NCBI GenBank assembly: GCA_016926235.1
Contig: JAFGOZ010000524.1
Location: forward strand, 65,365-129,364
Length of the DNA stretch: 64,000 nt
Direction of reading: 5' to 3'
Source: Bacteroidales bacterium
Lineage (GTDB): Bacteria; Bacteroidota; Bacteroidia; Bacteroidales; UBA10428
Shown here piece after piece: positions 35,554 to 44,421 of this stretch; the first letter of the stretch is position 1, and every line of letters begins with the position of its first letter. A model generated the notes under the pieces. That model saw nothing but the letters and a program-made list of their open reading frames with translations, was not told the origin of the DNA and made no database searches. The translations under genes and the position numbers were made by a program.

Positions 35554-36270
35554 TTAGAGACCCAATAAATCTTTCATTGAAAATACTCCGGTTTTATCCT
35601 TGATAAACTCAGCAGCTAGTACAGCTCCCAACGCAAAACCTTTACGGTTGTGAGCAACATGCTGAATTTCAATGTCATCAATATCCGTATGGTATTTTAT
35701 AATATGGGTACCAGGTATCTCATCTTCCCGAACAGCTTTAATACCGACCATTTTACCTGTACTTGGTTCATCCAGCTTCCATTCAGATTTTCTATCCAGG
35801 TTTTCAAGTAAATCATTAGCAAGTGAGATTGCTGTTCCGCTAGGGGCATCCTTTTTATGAATATGGTGTAATTCCTCCATTGATACCTCGTAGTCGGCAA
35901 ATTTGTTCATTATCTTTGCCAGGTGTATATTTAGATTAAAAAATATATTTACCCCCAGGCTATAATTAGATGCATAGAAAAATGTTTTCCCATTTGTCTT
36001 AACGTACTTGATCACTTCTTCATATTTATCCAGCCATCCTGTAGTTCCTGCAACCAAAGGTATTCCGGCTTCCAGGCATTTCAGGAAATTATTATAGGCA
36101 GTTTCAGGAATCGTAAACTCTATAGCGACATCACATTTTTGAAGGTTCTCTTTTGTAAACTCATGCAGGTTATCTATATCAATTTTAAGAGCAATCTCAT
36201 GTTTCCTGTCAAGAGCAATCTTCTCAATTTCCCTGCCCATTTTTCCATACCCTATAAGTGCTATTTTCAT
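35554..36270 (-). CDS. dapB: 4-hydroxy-tetrahydrodipicolinate reductase
   Basis: Reduces the DapA product toward tetrahydrodipicolinate in lysine/meso-diaminopimelate synthesis. An N-terminal Rossmann motif GYGKMGRE (residues 7-14) binds NAD(P)H; EELHHIHKKDAPSGTA (near 130-146) carries the catalytic His-His-Lys set. At 238 residues it is slightly shorter than E. coli DapB (273), as in other Bacteroidota. It sits directly upstream of lepB (11-bp gap), an arrangement seen across this phylum. Confidence 0.95.
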   Translation of the reverse strand: MKIALIGYGKMGREIEKIALDRKHEIALKIDIDNLHEFTKENLQKCDVAIEFTIPETAYNNFLKCLEAGIPLVAGTTGWLDKYEEVIKYVKTNGKTFFYASNYSLGVNIFFNLNIHLAKIMNKFADYEVSMEELHHIHKKDAPSGTAISLANDLLENLDRKSEWKLDEPSTGKMVGIKAVREDEIPGTHIIKYHTDIDDIEIQHVAHNRKGFALGAVLAAEFIKDKTGVFSMKDLLGL

Positions 36271-36311
36271 TATGTCTTCTATTTCAATATTTCATTAATA
36301 TGTTAGGACAT

Positions 36312-36346
36312 AAAACCTGACAGGTTTTAAAAACCTGTTAGGTTTT
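36312..36346. repeat. Tandem CTGACAGG-type palindromes
   Basis: Two adjacent 17-bp palindromes, AAAACCTGACAGGTTTT (36312-36328) and AAAACCTGTTAGGTTTT (36330-36346). They lie between dapB and the rplT terminator. They share the CTGACAGG word with the hairpin at 17200-17232. Confidence 0.7.
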
Positions 36347-36358
36347 CATGGTAAAATT

Positions 36359-36389
36359 AAAAAAAAAGGGAAGTAAATTTTACTTCCCT
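36359..36389 (-). terminator. Rho-independent terminator of the thrS-infC-rpmI-rplT operon
   Basis: AGGGAAGTAAA (36367-36377) pairs with TTTACTTCCCT (36379-36389); on the minus strand it is followed by a U run from A36359-36367. It begins 23 bp past the rplT stop. Confidence 0.88.
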
Positions 36390-36411
36390 AAGCAAATAAA
36401 TGTTGTATTCT

Positions 36412-36756
36412 TTACTTCACTTGTTTAACAATAGCTTCAAAAGCCTGAGGATTGTTTGTCGCAAGGTCAGCTAAAGCCTTCCTGTTCAAATCAATTCCTT
36501 TGCTATGGATTTTACCCATAAATTCTGAGTACGACATATCATATTGTCTCACTGCCGCATTAATCCTTTGAATCCATAATGCTCTGAATTGGCCTTTTTT
36601 CTTCCTTCTGTCCCTGTATGCATATCCCAATCCTTTTTCCAGAGAATTTTTTGCTACAGTTAATACATTCGCCCTTCTTCCAAACGAACCTTTCGTTTGC
36701 TTAAGGATCTTTTTTCTTCTTGCTCTTGATGCAACCGAATTTACTGATCTTGGCAT
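36412..36756 (-). CDS. rplT: 50S ribosomal protein L20
   Basis: 114 residues, an early-assembly 23S rRNA-binding protein. The basic N-terminal extension ([20 protein letters not shown]) and the core [19 protein letters not shown] are characteristic. It is the last gene of the infC-rpmI-rplT run; 78 bp separate it from rpmI. In E. coli L20 represses its own operon by binding the mRNA; whether that holds here is not visible. Confidence 0.97.
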   Translation of the reverse strand: MPRSVNSVASRARRKKILKQTKGSFGRRANVLTVAKNSLEKGLGYAYRDRRKKKGQFRALWIQRINAAVRQYDMSYSEFMGKIHSKGIDLNRKALADLATNNPQAFEAIVKQVK

Positions 36757-36834
36757 AATTTTACTTTTTTGAATGGTTAGCGTCCGCCAACTGGTGGATC
36801 TTTCGGCTAATTCATTCCGGTTAATTACTTATTT

Positions 36835-37032
36835 TTATTTCATAGCAAGCAATAGCTTCGCATTACTGGTGTCTGCTTTATGCACTTCACCGAAAGCACC
36901 GAGGTTTCTTTTCCTCTTTTTTGACTTTTTCGTCAAAATGTGACTTTTGTAAGCATGCTTCCTTTTAATTTTTCCGGTTCCCGTAAGAGTAAATCTCTTT
37001 TTAGCTCCGGAATTAGTCTTCATCTTAGGCAT
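36835..37032 (-). CDS. rpmI: 50S ribosomal protein L35
   Basis: 65 residues, highly basic ([21 protein letters not shown], then [15 protein letters not shown]). It binds 23S rRNA in the large subunit. It lies 27 bp after infC, in the usual order infC-rpmI-rplT. Confidence 0.97.
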   Translation of the reverse strand: MPKMKTNSGAKKRFTLTGTGKIKRKHAYKSHILTKKSKKRKRNLGAFGEVHKADTSNAKLLLAMK

Positions 37033-37059
37033 CTCTCAATTATTTTATGTTAGTATCAA

Positions 37060-37629
37060 TTACTTCTTTTGTATTTGGGGAGTTATTATCATGATCATCC
37101 GTTTGCCTTCAAGGCGTGGCATTTGTTCAATTTTTCCATGATCTTCAAGATCCTGTGCTAAACGAAGCAACAAAATTTCGCCCTGCTCTTTATAAACGAT
37201 AGATCTGCCCTTAAAAAATACATAAGCTTTAACTTTTGCTCCATCCGCCAAAAACTTTTGTGCATGTTTTAGTTTAAAATTATAATCATGCTCATCAGTT
37301 TGCGGACCAAAACGTATCTCTTTAACTACAATTTTTGCAGTTTTTGCTTTCAGCTCCTTTTGTTTCTTTTTTAGCTGATATAAAAACTTTTGGTAATCAA
37401 TCACTTTACAAACTGGTGGATTTGCATCAGGTGAAATTTCTACCAAATCGAGTTCAAGTTCATCTGCGATTTTGAGGGCTTCCTCAATAGATACAATTCT
37501 CGGTTCATCAATGTTGTCACCAACAATACGTACACTTTTTGCACGTATATTTCCATTAATCCGGAATTTGTCTTCCTGAACTTGTTGACCTACTCTTCGA
37601 GGTCCCCTATTGTAATTCTGTAGAGCTAT
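37060..37629 (-). CDS. infC: Translation initiation factor IF-3 (AUA start codon)
   Basis: IF-3 binds the 30S subunit and rejects non-canonical start codons and mismatched initiator tRNA. The reading frame encodes 189 residues beginning (M)[15 protein letters not shown], then [25 protein letters not shown] and [17 protein letters not shown], covering both IF-3 domains. No ATG, GTG, TTG or CTG exists between the upstream in-frame TAA and the TTG at 37446, which would delete most of the N-terminal domain. The codon at the position homologous to other Bacteroidota IF-3 starts is ATA (37627-37629), 5 nt after a perfect AGGAGG. Rare start codons (AUU in E. coli) are a known device for IF-3 autoregulation. 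thrS is 28 bp upstream. Confidence 0.93.
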   Translation of the reverse strand: MALQNYNRGPRRVGQQVQEDKFRINGNIRAKSVRIVGDNIDEPRIVSIEEALKIADELELDLVEISPDANPPVCKVIDYQKFLYQLKKKQKELKAKTAKIVVKEIRFGPQTDEHDYNFKLKHAQKFLADGAKVKAYVFFKGRSIVYKEQGEILLLRLAQDLEDHGKIEQMPRLEGKRMIMIITPQIQKK

Positions 37630-37634
37630 ATTTA

Positions 37635-37640
37635 CCTCCT
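37635..37640 (-). promoter_or_regulatory. Shine-Dalgarno site that fixes the AUA start of infC
   Basis: Perfect AGGAGG on the minus strand, 5 nt before the ATA codon. Strong Shine-Dalgarno sites are rare in this genome, so its presence supports the non-standard start. Confidence 0.85.
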
Positions 37641-37657
37641 TTTTTTATGTTAAAATA

Positions 37658-39607
37658 CTAATTTATTTTTATTTCTTCAAGTTCTTTTTCAACTTCAGTT
37701 TTAATGAATTTTGCAAATTCCTCCAGTTTCATCACTCCTTTATCACCCTCACCCTGTCTTCTTACTGAAATTGTGTTGCTTTCTGCCTCCTTTTCTCCAA
37801 TAATTAACAGGTATGGAATCCGCTTTAACTCATTGTCCCTGATCTTCTTACCTATTTTCTCATTCCTTTCGTCAATCAGAGTGCGAATATCGTAATTATT
37901 TAGAAAATATAAAACTTTTTTTGCATAATCATTAAATTTTTCACTAATTGGAAGTATAACAACCTGATCTGGCGTCAGCCACAATGGGAATTTACCCCCG
38001 GTATGTTCAATTAAAACCGCTACAAAACGCTCCATTGAGCCAAAAGGCGCACGATGTATCATTACAGGCCTGTGTCTTTGATCATCACTGCCAATATATT
38101 CGAGTTCAAAGCGCTCCGGGAGGTTATAATCAACCTGTATAGTTCCAAGCTGCCATTTACGCCCAATGGCATCTTTTACCATAAAGTCAAGTTTAGGCCC
38201 ATAAAATGCAGCTTCACCATATTCAATGACCGTTTTCAAACCCTTTTCCTCGGTGGCTTCTATAATTGCATGCTCTGCTTTTTCCCAATTTTCATCACTT
38301 CCAATGTACTTGCTATGATCATTTTTATCACGCAAACTCACCTGGGTTGTAAAATCGTCGAAGCTGAGGGTTTTAAATATATATAATATAATGTCTATCA
38401 CCTTTTTAAATTCATCCTTCAGTTGATCGGGACGGCAGTAAATATGGGCATCGTCCTGGGTAAAACCACGAACTCTTGTTAGACCATGTAACTCACCACT
38501 TTGTTCATACCTGTATACCGTTCCAAACTCTGCATATCTTACAGGAAGGTCTTTGTATGACCGGGGTTTGTGTTTGTACATTTCACAATGATGGGGGCAA
38601 TTCATCGGTTTTAAAAGGAATTCTTCTCCTTCAGCCGGTGTGTGAATCGGTTTAAAGGAATCCTTTCCATATTTTTCATAATGCCCTGAAGTAACATAGA
38701 GCTCCTTTTGTCCAATGTGAGGTGAAATAACCGGTTCATATCCGTATTTGGCCTGTACTTTTTTCAGGAACCTCTCCAGCCTGTCACGTAGCATGGCGCC
38801 TTTAGGTAACCAAAGCGGCAAACCCAGACCCACTTTTTGAGAGAATGTGAACAGTTCCAGCTCTTTCCCAATTTTACGATGATCTCTTTCCTTTGCCTTT
38901 TCAAGCATTTCAAGGTAATCATCCAGCATTTTCTGTTTTGGAAAAGTAATACCGTAAATACGTGTTAATTGCTTTCTTTTTTCATCACCTCTCCAATATG
39001 CACCAGCAATGCTTAATAATTTTATAGCTCTTATAAAGCTTGTATCCGGCAGGTGAGGCCCCTTACACAGATCAGTAAAACTTCCAGAATGGTATAAAGT
39101 AATGGAGCCGTCTTCCAACTCACTGATAAGTTCTACTTTGTACTCATCTCCCTTCTTTTTAAAATAATCAAGGGCATCTTTCTTTGTTATATCCTCCCGC
39201 TTATATTCCGACTTCTTCGAAGCCAATTCCCTCATTTTGTTTTCAATCCCAGGTAAGTCAGCATCGCTGATAACTTTTCCATTTAAGTCTACATCATAGT
39301 AAAACCCGTTTTCAATACTTGGGCCAATACCAAATTTAACTCCTGGATAAAGTGCCTGAAGAGCTTCTGCCATAAGGTGAGCGGATGAATGCCAGAAAGC
39401 ATGTTTCCCTTCGTCATCATCCCATTTATGTAATTTAATGGATGCATCCTTATCAATTGTTCGCGTAAGATCACAGATTTCACCATTAACACTAACCGCT
39501 AAAACTTCTTTAGCAAGGCTATTACTTAAGCTACGGGCAATATCAATACCAGATACCCCGTTCTCGTACTCACGAACTGAATTGTCAGGAAATGTAATCT
39601 TAATCAT
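37658..39607 (-). CDS. thrS: Threonyl-tRNA synthetase
   Basis: Class II synthetase of 649 residues charging tRNA-Thr. N-terminal TGS domain (1-62), second additional/editing domain (about 65-225, [11 protein letters not shown] with the zinc/editing His-x-x-x-His), catalytic core with [10 protein letters not shown] (near 335) and [12 protein letters not shown], motif 3 [11 protein letters not shown] near 520, and C-terminal anticodon-binding domain (about 545-649). It is full length and heads the thrS-infC-rpmI-rplT group on the minus strand, the classic arrangement. Confidence 0.97.
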   Translation of the reverse strand: MIKITFPDNSVREYENGVSGIDIARSLSNSLAKEVLAVSVNGEICDLTRTIDKDASIKLHKWDDDEGKHAFWHSSAHLMAEALQALYPGVKFGIGPSIENGFYYDVDLNGKVISDADLPGIENKMRELASKKSEYKREDITKKDALDYFKKKGDEYKVELISELEDGSITLYHSGSFTDLCKGPHLPDTSFIRAIKLLSIAGAYWRGDEKRKQLTRIYGITFPKQKMLDDYLEMLEKAKERDHRKIGKELELFTFSQKVGLGLPLWLPKGAMLRDRLERFLKKVQAKYGYEPVISPHIGQKELYVTSGHYEKYGKDSFKPIHTPAEGEEFLLKPMNCPHHCEMYKHKPRSYKDLPVRYAEFGTVYRYEQSGELHGLTRVRGFTQDDAHIYCRPDQLKDEFKKVIDIILYIFKTLSFDDFTTQVSLRDKNDHSKYIGSDENWEKAEHAIIEATEEKGLKTVIEYGEAAFYGPKLDFMVKDAIGRKWQLGTIQVDYNLPERFELEYIGSDDQRHRPVMIHRAPFGSMERFVAVLIEHTGGKFPLWLTPDQVVILPISEKFNDYAKKVLYFLNNYDIRTLIDERNEKIGKKIRDNELKRIPYLLIIGEKEAESNTISVRRQGEGDKGVMKLEEFAKFIKTEVEKELEEIKIN

Positions 39608-39636
39608 GCTTCCAATTATTTTTCAAAAAAATCACG

Positions 39637-39644
39637 CAAAGATA
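39637..39644 (-). promoter_or_regulatory. Putative -7 promoter element of thrS
   Basis: Minus-strand TATCTTTG matches TAnnTTTG and lies 29 bp before the thrS ATG. Confidence 0.5.
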
Positions 39645-39705
39645 AACATTATTGTAATGTAATGCTGTTTATTAAACCAGAATTTATATGAATTTTCAGT
39701 TTTAT

Positions 39706-39779
39706 GAGTCAGGAGTCAGAAATCAGGAGTCAGAAGAATGGGTTCATAATTAGTTTCTGACTACTTACGCCTGACTCCT
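39706..39779. repeat. GAGTCAG heptanucleotide repeat with inverted partner
   Basis: Four 7-bp units (39706-39733; GAGTCAG, GAGTCAG, AAATCAG, GAGTCAG) are followed after about 24 bp by complementary words TCTGACT (39756-39762) and CCTGACTC (39770-39777). The whole can therefore fold as a long imperfect hairpin. It lies between the divergent thrS and peptidase genes. Confidence 0.65.
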
Positions 39780-39821
39780 TAATTCTAATCATTCCCACTA
39801 TTTTTGGTAATCAAATTTTGT

Positions 39822-39829
39822 TAAATTTG
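39822..39829 (+). promoter_or_regulatory. Putative -7 promoter element of the DPP IV-like gene
   Basis: TAAATTTG matches TAnnTTTG, 27 bp before the ATG at 39857. A TTTG lies upstream but only 15 bp away, closer than the usual -33 spacing. Confidence 0.5.
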
Positions 39830-39856
39830 TATATAGTCACTTAAATAGTAAACAAC

Positions 39857-42025
39857 ATGAAAAAGATTTTGTTGCTGATAATCGCTTCATTAGGCATTTT
39901 AAATGTTTCAGCCCAGGAAACCAGAAAACAAATAACACTCGATAATATATTCAAGGAATACCGTTTTTATGTTTTTGAACCAGACGATATTAAATCTACT
40001 AAAGATGGTGAGCATTATACTGAACTCTACGCATATACAACCATTTATAAGCGATCATATAAAACCGGGCAACAGGTTGCTACTTTGTTTTCATCAGCCA
40101 GCGGAGAAAACAATATAGGTCATATAAGTGACTATCAATTAAATGCAGATGAAACAAAAATACTGCTGGAAGCAAACGCTGAGCCTATATACAGACATTC
40201 ATATGTTGCTGATTTTTATGTATATGATATAAAATCAGATAAATTGACTAAAGTATTTGATGAAGGAAAAATTCAACTGGCCACATTTTCCCCGAATGGA
40301 AAGTCCATTGCCTTTACCTGGGAAAATGACCTTTATATAAAGGACATAATTACAAACAAAATAGTAAAGGTGACCGATGATGGAAAATACAACGAAATTA
40401 TAAATGGAAGGCCTGACTGGGTATATGAAGAAGAATTTGGTTTTAATAAAGCCTTTGACTGGTCTCCTGATGGCAAAAATCTGGCCTATATGAAATTTAA
40501 TGAAACTAATGTAAAACTTTATGGAATGAGTTTCTACGGAGATTTATATCCTGAATATTTTACATTTAAATATCCCAAAGCCGGAGAAGAAAACTCAGTT
40601 GTATCGATTCATGTATTCAATCTTGAGAGCGGTGAGACGTATGAAGTGAACATGGGTGAAGAAAAAGATATATACTTTCCTCGTATTCAGTGGACAAAGG
40701 ACAATAATCTGCTATCAATTGTAAAACTTAACCGATTACAAAACCATGTAGAAGTAATTCTTGCAAATGTTACAACAAAAGAAACCAGGCTGTTATATGA
40801 AGAAAAAGAAGATGCGTATATCTCTGAAATTACTGATGATTATATCACATTTATGCCTGATAATATGCACTTTGTCATTAAAAGTGAACGGGATGGATAT
40901 ACCCATTTATACAGGTACAATATGGATGGGACATTTCAAAACCAGGTAACGGAAGGCAACTGGGATTTAATTGATGTCTTAGGTGTTTCTGAGGATGGTA
41001 AAGTATATTACACTGCATTTGATGAATCTCCGTTATATACAGCAGTATATTCTGTAACCCAGGATGGAAAAGAAAAGCATAAATGGTCCTCCGAAAAGGG
41101 AACAAACAAAGCCCTATTCAGCGAAGGTTTTAAATATTATCTGCTGTTTCACAGCACAGCCAACAACCCTTTGGTTGTATCATTATATGATAACAAGCAG
41201 AATTTGATACGTACCATTGATGATAATGAGCATGTAAAAAATGCAATGCAGACTTTCGGTTTTAGTGAAAAGGAGTTTTTCACATTTACAACCTCTGAGA
41301 ATATTGAATTGCATGGTTTTATGATTAAACCACCTGATTTTGAGGAAAATAAGAAGCATCCAGTATTTATGTATGTATACGGAGGACCAGAATACCAGTG
41401 TGTAAATGATGAAATATCATTCTACGATGGATGGTTCCAATACCTTGCTCAAAAAGGATACATAGTTGCTTGTATAGACGGAAGAGGCAGTGGAGGAAAA
41501 GGTGAAGATTTCAGAAAGTGCATCTATATGAATCTTGGGAAATATGAAACTTTAGATCAGATTGAGGCAGCAAAATATCTTGGAACATTACCTTATGTTG
41601 ACAACGAAAGAATTGGAATTTTTGGCTGGAGCTATGGTGGATACCTTTCCTTGCTCTGTCTGACCAGGGCTTCTGACCTGTTTAAAATGGCAATTGCTGT
41701 TGCACCTATTACAAACTGGAGGTTTTATGATACCATATATACTGAAAGGTACATGCGCACACCTCAGGAGAATCCAAAAGGATATGATGACAATTCTCCC
41801 ATTAATTATGTCGAAAAGATGAAAGGAAAGCTCTTATTGATTCACGGTATGGCCGATGATAATGTACACCTGCAAAATTCCACAGAATTTGTTGAAAAGA
41901 TGGTACAGGCAGATAAGCAATTTACCATGCAGTTTTATCCTAACAAAAACCACAGTATTTATGGCGGAAATACACGTATGCACCTGTTTAAATGCATGTC
42001 AGAATTTGTATTGGAGAATTTATAA
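39857..42025 (+). CDS. Dipeptidyl peptidase IV-like S9B serine peptidase
   Basis: 722 residues: signal peptide (cleavage near VSAQ, 19), an N-terminal eight-bladed propeller (about 40-480; DWVYEEEFGFNKAFDWSPDGK carries the Glu-Glu pair that anchors substrate N-termini in DPP IV), and a C-terminal alpha/beta hydrolase with Ser592 in GWSYGG, Asp in GMADDNVH and His in NKNHSIYGG. It is periplasmic, releasing X-Pro or X-Ala dipeptides from peptides. Bacteroidales relatives (such as P. gingivalis DPP IV) have this length and layout. It is monocistronic. Confidence 0.95.
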   Translation: MKKILLLIIASLGILNVSAQETRKQITLDNIFKEYRFYVFEPDDIKSTKDGEHYTELYAYTTIYKRSYKTGQQVATLFSSASGENNIGHISDYQLNADETKILLEANAEPIYRHSYVADFYVYDIKSDKLTKVFDEGKIQLATFSPNGKSIAFTWENDLYIKDIITNKIVKVTDDGKYNEIINGRPDWVYEEEFGFNKAFDWSPDGKNLAYMKFNETNVKLYGMSFYGDLYPEYFTFKYPKAGEENSVVSIHVFNLESGETYEVNMGEEKDIYFPRIQWTKDNNLLSIVKLNRLQNHVEVILANVTTKETRLLYEEKEDAYISEITDDYITFMPDNMHFVIKSERDGYTHLYRYNMDGTFQNQVTEGNWDLIDVLGVSEDGKVYYTAFDESPLYTAVYSVTQDGKEKHKWSSEKGTNKALFSEGFKYYLLFHSTANNPLVVSLYDNKQNLIRTIDDNEHVKNAMQTFGFSEKEFFTFTTSENIELHGFMIKPPDFEENKKHPVFMYVYGGPEYQCVNDEISFYDGWFQYLAQKGYIVACIDGRGSGGKGEDFRKCIYMNLGKYETLDQIEAAKYLGTLPYVDNERIGIFGWSYGGYLSLLCLTRASDLFKMAIAVAPITNWRFYDTIYTERYMRTPQENPKGYDDNSPINYVEKMKGKLLLIHGMADDNVHLQNSTEFVEKMVQADKQFTMQFYPNKNHSIYGGNTRMHLFKCMSEFVLENL

Positions 42026-42327
42026 ACACATAAATATCCACAACGCCTGATCTGATAAATATTGAATATGTATTTATACTAAATGTCAATTAAGTAAATT
42101 ACGTAATTTTAAGAAAAGTTATTAACCGGTTTTATGTTTATATCCCCAAAATACATTTACTAACTTATTTAATAATAGCATTTTACGAAATTTATTGTGA
42201 ATAATTTCACAATAATATGTTTTAGGGCATACTTTGGAAATTCTTTAGACTAAACAAATAATATTTTTAAATTTGTGCTTCGTTTTTACTTTTTCGAACA
42301 TTTTATTGATTTAAACATATAAATTCT
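42026..42327. other. Promoter-bearing intergenic region upstream of serC
   Basis: 302 bp, AT-rich, no gene. Apart from the promoter-like element near 42270 nothing structured is seen. Confidence 0.6.
42268..42275 (+). promoter_or_regulatory. Putative -7 promoter element of the serC operon
   Basis: TAAATTTG matches TAnnTTTG; it lies 52 bp before the serC ATG. Confidence 0.5.
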
Positions 42328-43401
42328 ATGAAAAAACATAATTTTTCCGCAGGTCCATCTATTCTATCACAATATTGTATAGAAGAAACAGCTAAGGCTA
42401 TATTAGATTTTAATGGCATGGGATTATCCATTGCTGAAATCTCACACAGAAGTAAAGAATTTCAAGCTGTAGTAGATGAGTCGGTTGCGTTATTCAAAGA
42501 ATTATTAAACATTCCGGAGGGATATAAAGTATTATTTTTAGGTGGCGGTGCCAGTATGCAATTTTGCATGGTTCCATACAACCTTATGAAATCAAAAGCG
42601 GCTTACCTGAATACAGGATCCTGGGCTTCAAAAGCAATGAAAGAAGCTAAAATTTTTGGTGAAGTGATTGAAGTTGCCTCTTCAAAAGATAAAAACTACT
42701 CATATTTACCAAAAGGTTACACAATACCAAAAGATGCTGATTATTTCCATATTACAACCAACAATACAATTTATGGAACTGAAATTAAGGAAGATATAAA
42801 CAGTCCTATACCTCTTATTGCTGATATGTCATCAGATATTTTCAGTCGTCCGGTTGATGTATCAAAATATGCACTGATATATGGTGGAGCCCAGAAAAAT
42901 CTTGCACCTTCAGGAGTTGCGTTTGTAATCGTTCGCGAAGATATTCTTGGAAAAACAGGAAGAAACATACCATCCATGCTTAATTACCAGATACACATCG
43001 AGAATGGATCTCTTTACAATACTCCTCCGGTAATACCTATATATTCTGCTTTAATGACCTTGAGATGGTATAAACAACAAGGCGGTATTGCTGCAATGCA
43101 AAAGAAAAACATTGAAAAAGCAGACCTGCTTTACAATGAAATTGAGCGCAACAAGCTTTTCATAGGAACAGTTGAAGATAAAGCAGACCGTTCAATTATG
43201 AACGTAACCTGGGTGATGAAAGAGCAATACAAAGATCTGGAAGCAGAATTTCAAAGCTTTGCTTCATCCAAAGGGATGGTCGGCATTAAAGGCCACCGCT
43301 CCGTTGGCGGTTTCAGGGCATCTATTTACAATGCAATGCCAGTTGAAGGTATTAAAGCCCTTATTGCTGCAATGCAGGAATTTGAATCCAGCAAAGCTTA
43401 A
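42328..43401 (+). CDS. serC: Phosphoserine aminotransferase
   Basis: PLP enzyme converting 3-phosphohydroxypyruvate + glutamate to phosphoserine + 2-oxoglutarate; it also serves pyridoxal phosphate synthesis in some bacteria. 357 residues; N-terminal [10 protein letters not shown], the GGGASMQF phosphate-binding loop near 76, and the PLP lysine Lys190 in [11 protein letters not shown]. The C-terminal [15 protein letters not shown] binds substrate. It is the first gene of serC-serA-DUF1015, separated from serA by a strong hairpin. Confidence 0.96.
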   Translation: MKKHNFSAGPSILSQYCIEETAKAILDFNGMGLSIAEISHRSKEFQAVVDESVALFKELLNIPEGYKVLFLGGGASMQFCMVPYNLMKSKAAYLNTGSWASKAMKEAKIFGEVIEVASSKDKNYSYLPKGYTIPKDADYFHITTNNTIYGTEIKEDINSPIPLIADMSSDIFSRPVDVSKYALIYGGAQKNLAPSGVAFVIVREDILGKTGRNIPSMLNYQIHIENGSLYNTPPVIPIYSALMTLRWYKQQGGIAAMQKKNIEKADLLYNEIERNKLFIGTVEDKADRSIMNVTWVMKEQYKDLEAEFQSFASSKGMVGIKGHRSVGGFRASIYNAMPVEGIKALIAAMQEFESSKA

Positions 43402-43431
43402 TAAAATAATTATTTTAATAATGTATTAAAC

Positions 43432-43464
43432 ACAGTGAGTCAGGACTAAAACCTGACTCACTGT
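43432..43464 (+). terminator. Strong hairpin between serC and serA (attenuator or partial terminator)
   Basis: Perfect 13-bp stem (43432-43444 and 43452-43464; ACAGTGAGTCAGG/CCTGACTCACTGT) with a 7-nt loop, followed by TTAAAAA rather than a T run. It may stabilise or terminate part of the serC message. The stem uses the GAGTCAGG word seen in the heptamer repeat at 39.7 kb. Confidence 0.55.
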
Positions 43465-43479
43465 TAAAAATTTCACAAT

Positions 43480-44400
43480 ATGACAAAAGTACTTATAGCT
43501 ACAGAAAAACCTTTTGCCAAAGAGGCAATTGAACAAATATCTGCGATTTTCAATGAAGCAGGATTTGAAATTAAAATGTTGGAAAAATATAAGGAAAAAG
43601 CCGACCTTTTACATGCAGTTGCTGATGTTAACGCCATTATTATACGTAGCGATATCATTGATAAAGAAGTAATTGATGCTGCACCACAACTTAAAATTGT
43701 TGTACGAGCAGGAGCAGGATATGACAACGTTGACCTAAAAGCAGCATCAGATAAAAATGTAGTAGTTATGAATACACCTGGTCAAAATGCCAATGCCGTA
43801 GCTGAACTGGCTGTTGGAATGATGATCTATTTAATCCGTAACGGATTTAACGGTACTGCAGGAACAGAACTTAGAAATAAAAAACTGGGGATTCATGCAT
43901 ACGGTGCAGTTGGCCGTATTGTTGGTTTAATTGGTAAAGGTTTGGGAATGAAGGTTTTTGCTTTTGACCCATTCATTGATAAAATCATCATTGAAAATGA
44001 CGGCGTTCAGGCCGTAGATTCTGCAGAAGCGCTTTATTCAAAATGTCAGTACATTTCATTGCATATACCTGCAAATGATAAAACTAAAAACTCAATTGGC
44101 TATGAGTTATTGAATACTATGCCAAAAGGAGCAATGCTGGTTAATACAGCTCGTAAGGAGGTTATTGATGAAGCCGGTTTATTAAGAATGTTTGAAAAGC
44201 GAGATGATTTCAAATATGCCAGCGATATAGCCCCGGGTTGTGAAAAAGAAATAGCTGAAAAGTATTGTGGAAGATATTTCTTTACACCTAAAAAAATGGG
44301 TGCTCAAACTGCAGAAGCAAACATAAATGCAGGTGTAGCGGCAGCCAGACAAATTGTTGGTTTTATTACCAAAGGAGATAAAACTTTTCAAGTAAACTAA
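43480..44400 (+). CDS. serA: D-3-phosphoglycerate dehydrogenase, short form
   Basis: NAD-dependent first enzyme of serine synthesis (3-phosphoglycerate to 3-phosphohydroxypyruvate). 306 residues: substrate domain, Rossmann domain with GAVGRIVGLIGKGLGM (near 145), the catalytic Arg in NTARKEVIDE, and a Glu/His-like region near the C-terminus where the typical catalytic His is not obvious (DIAPGCEKEIAEKY). It lacks the ACT and intervening domains of E. coli SerA, so no serine feedback by that route is expected. Short forms are standard in Bacteroidota next to serC. Confidence 0.9.
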   Translation: MTKVLIATEKPFAKEAIEQISAIFNEAGFEIKMLEKYKEKADLLHAVADVNAIIIRSDIIDKEVIDAAPQLKIVVRAGAGYDNVDLKAASDKNVVVMNTPGQNANAVAELAVGMMIYLIRNGFNGTAGTELRNKKLGIHAYGAVGRIVGLIGKGLGMKVFAFDPFIDKIIIENDGVQAVDSAEALYSKCQYISLHIPANDKTKNSIGYELLNTMPKGAMLVNTARKEVIDEAGLLRMFEKRDDFKYASDIAPGCEKEIAEKYCGRYFFTPKKMGAQTAEANINAGVAAARQIVGFITKGDKTFQVN

Positions 44401-44421
44401 TTCTGTACATAAATATATAAC

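Noticed and set aside
37060..37446. Short infC starting at TTG 37446
   Set aside because: It would delete most of the N-terminal domain of IF-3; the upstream in-frame sequence is clearly IF-3.
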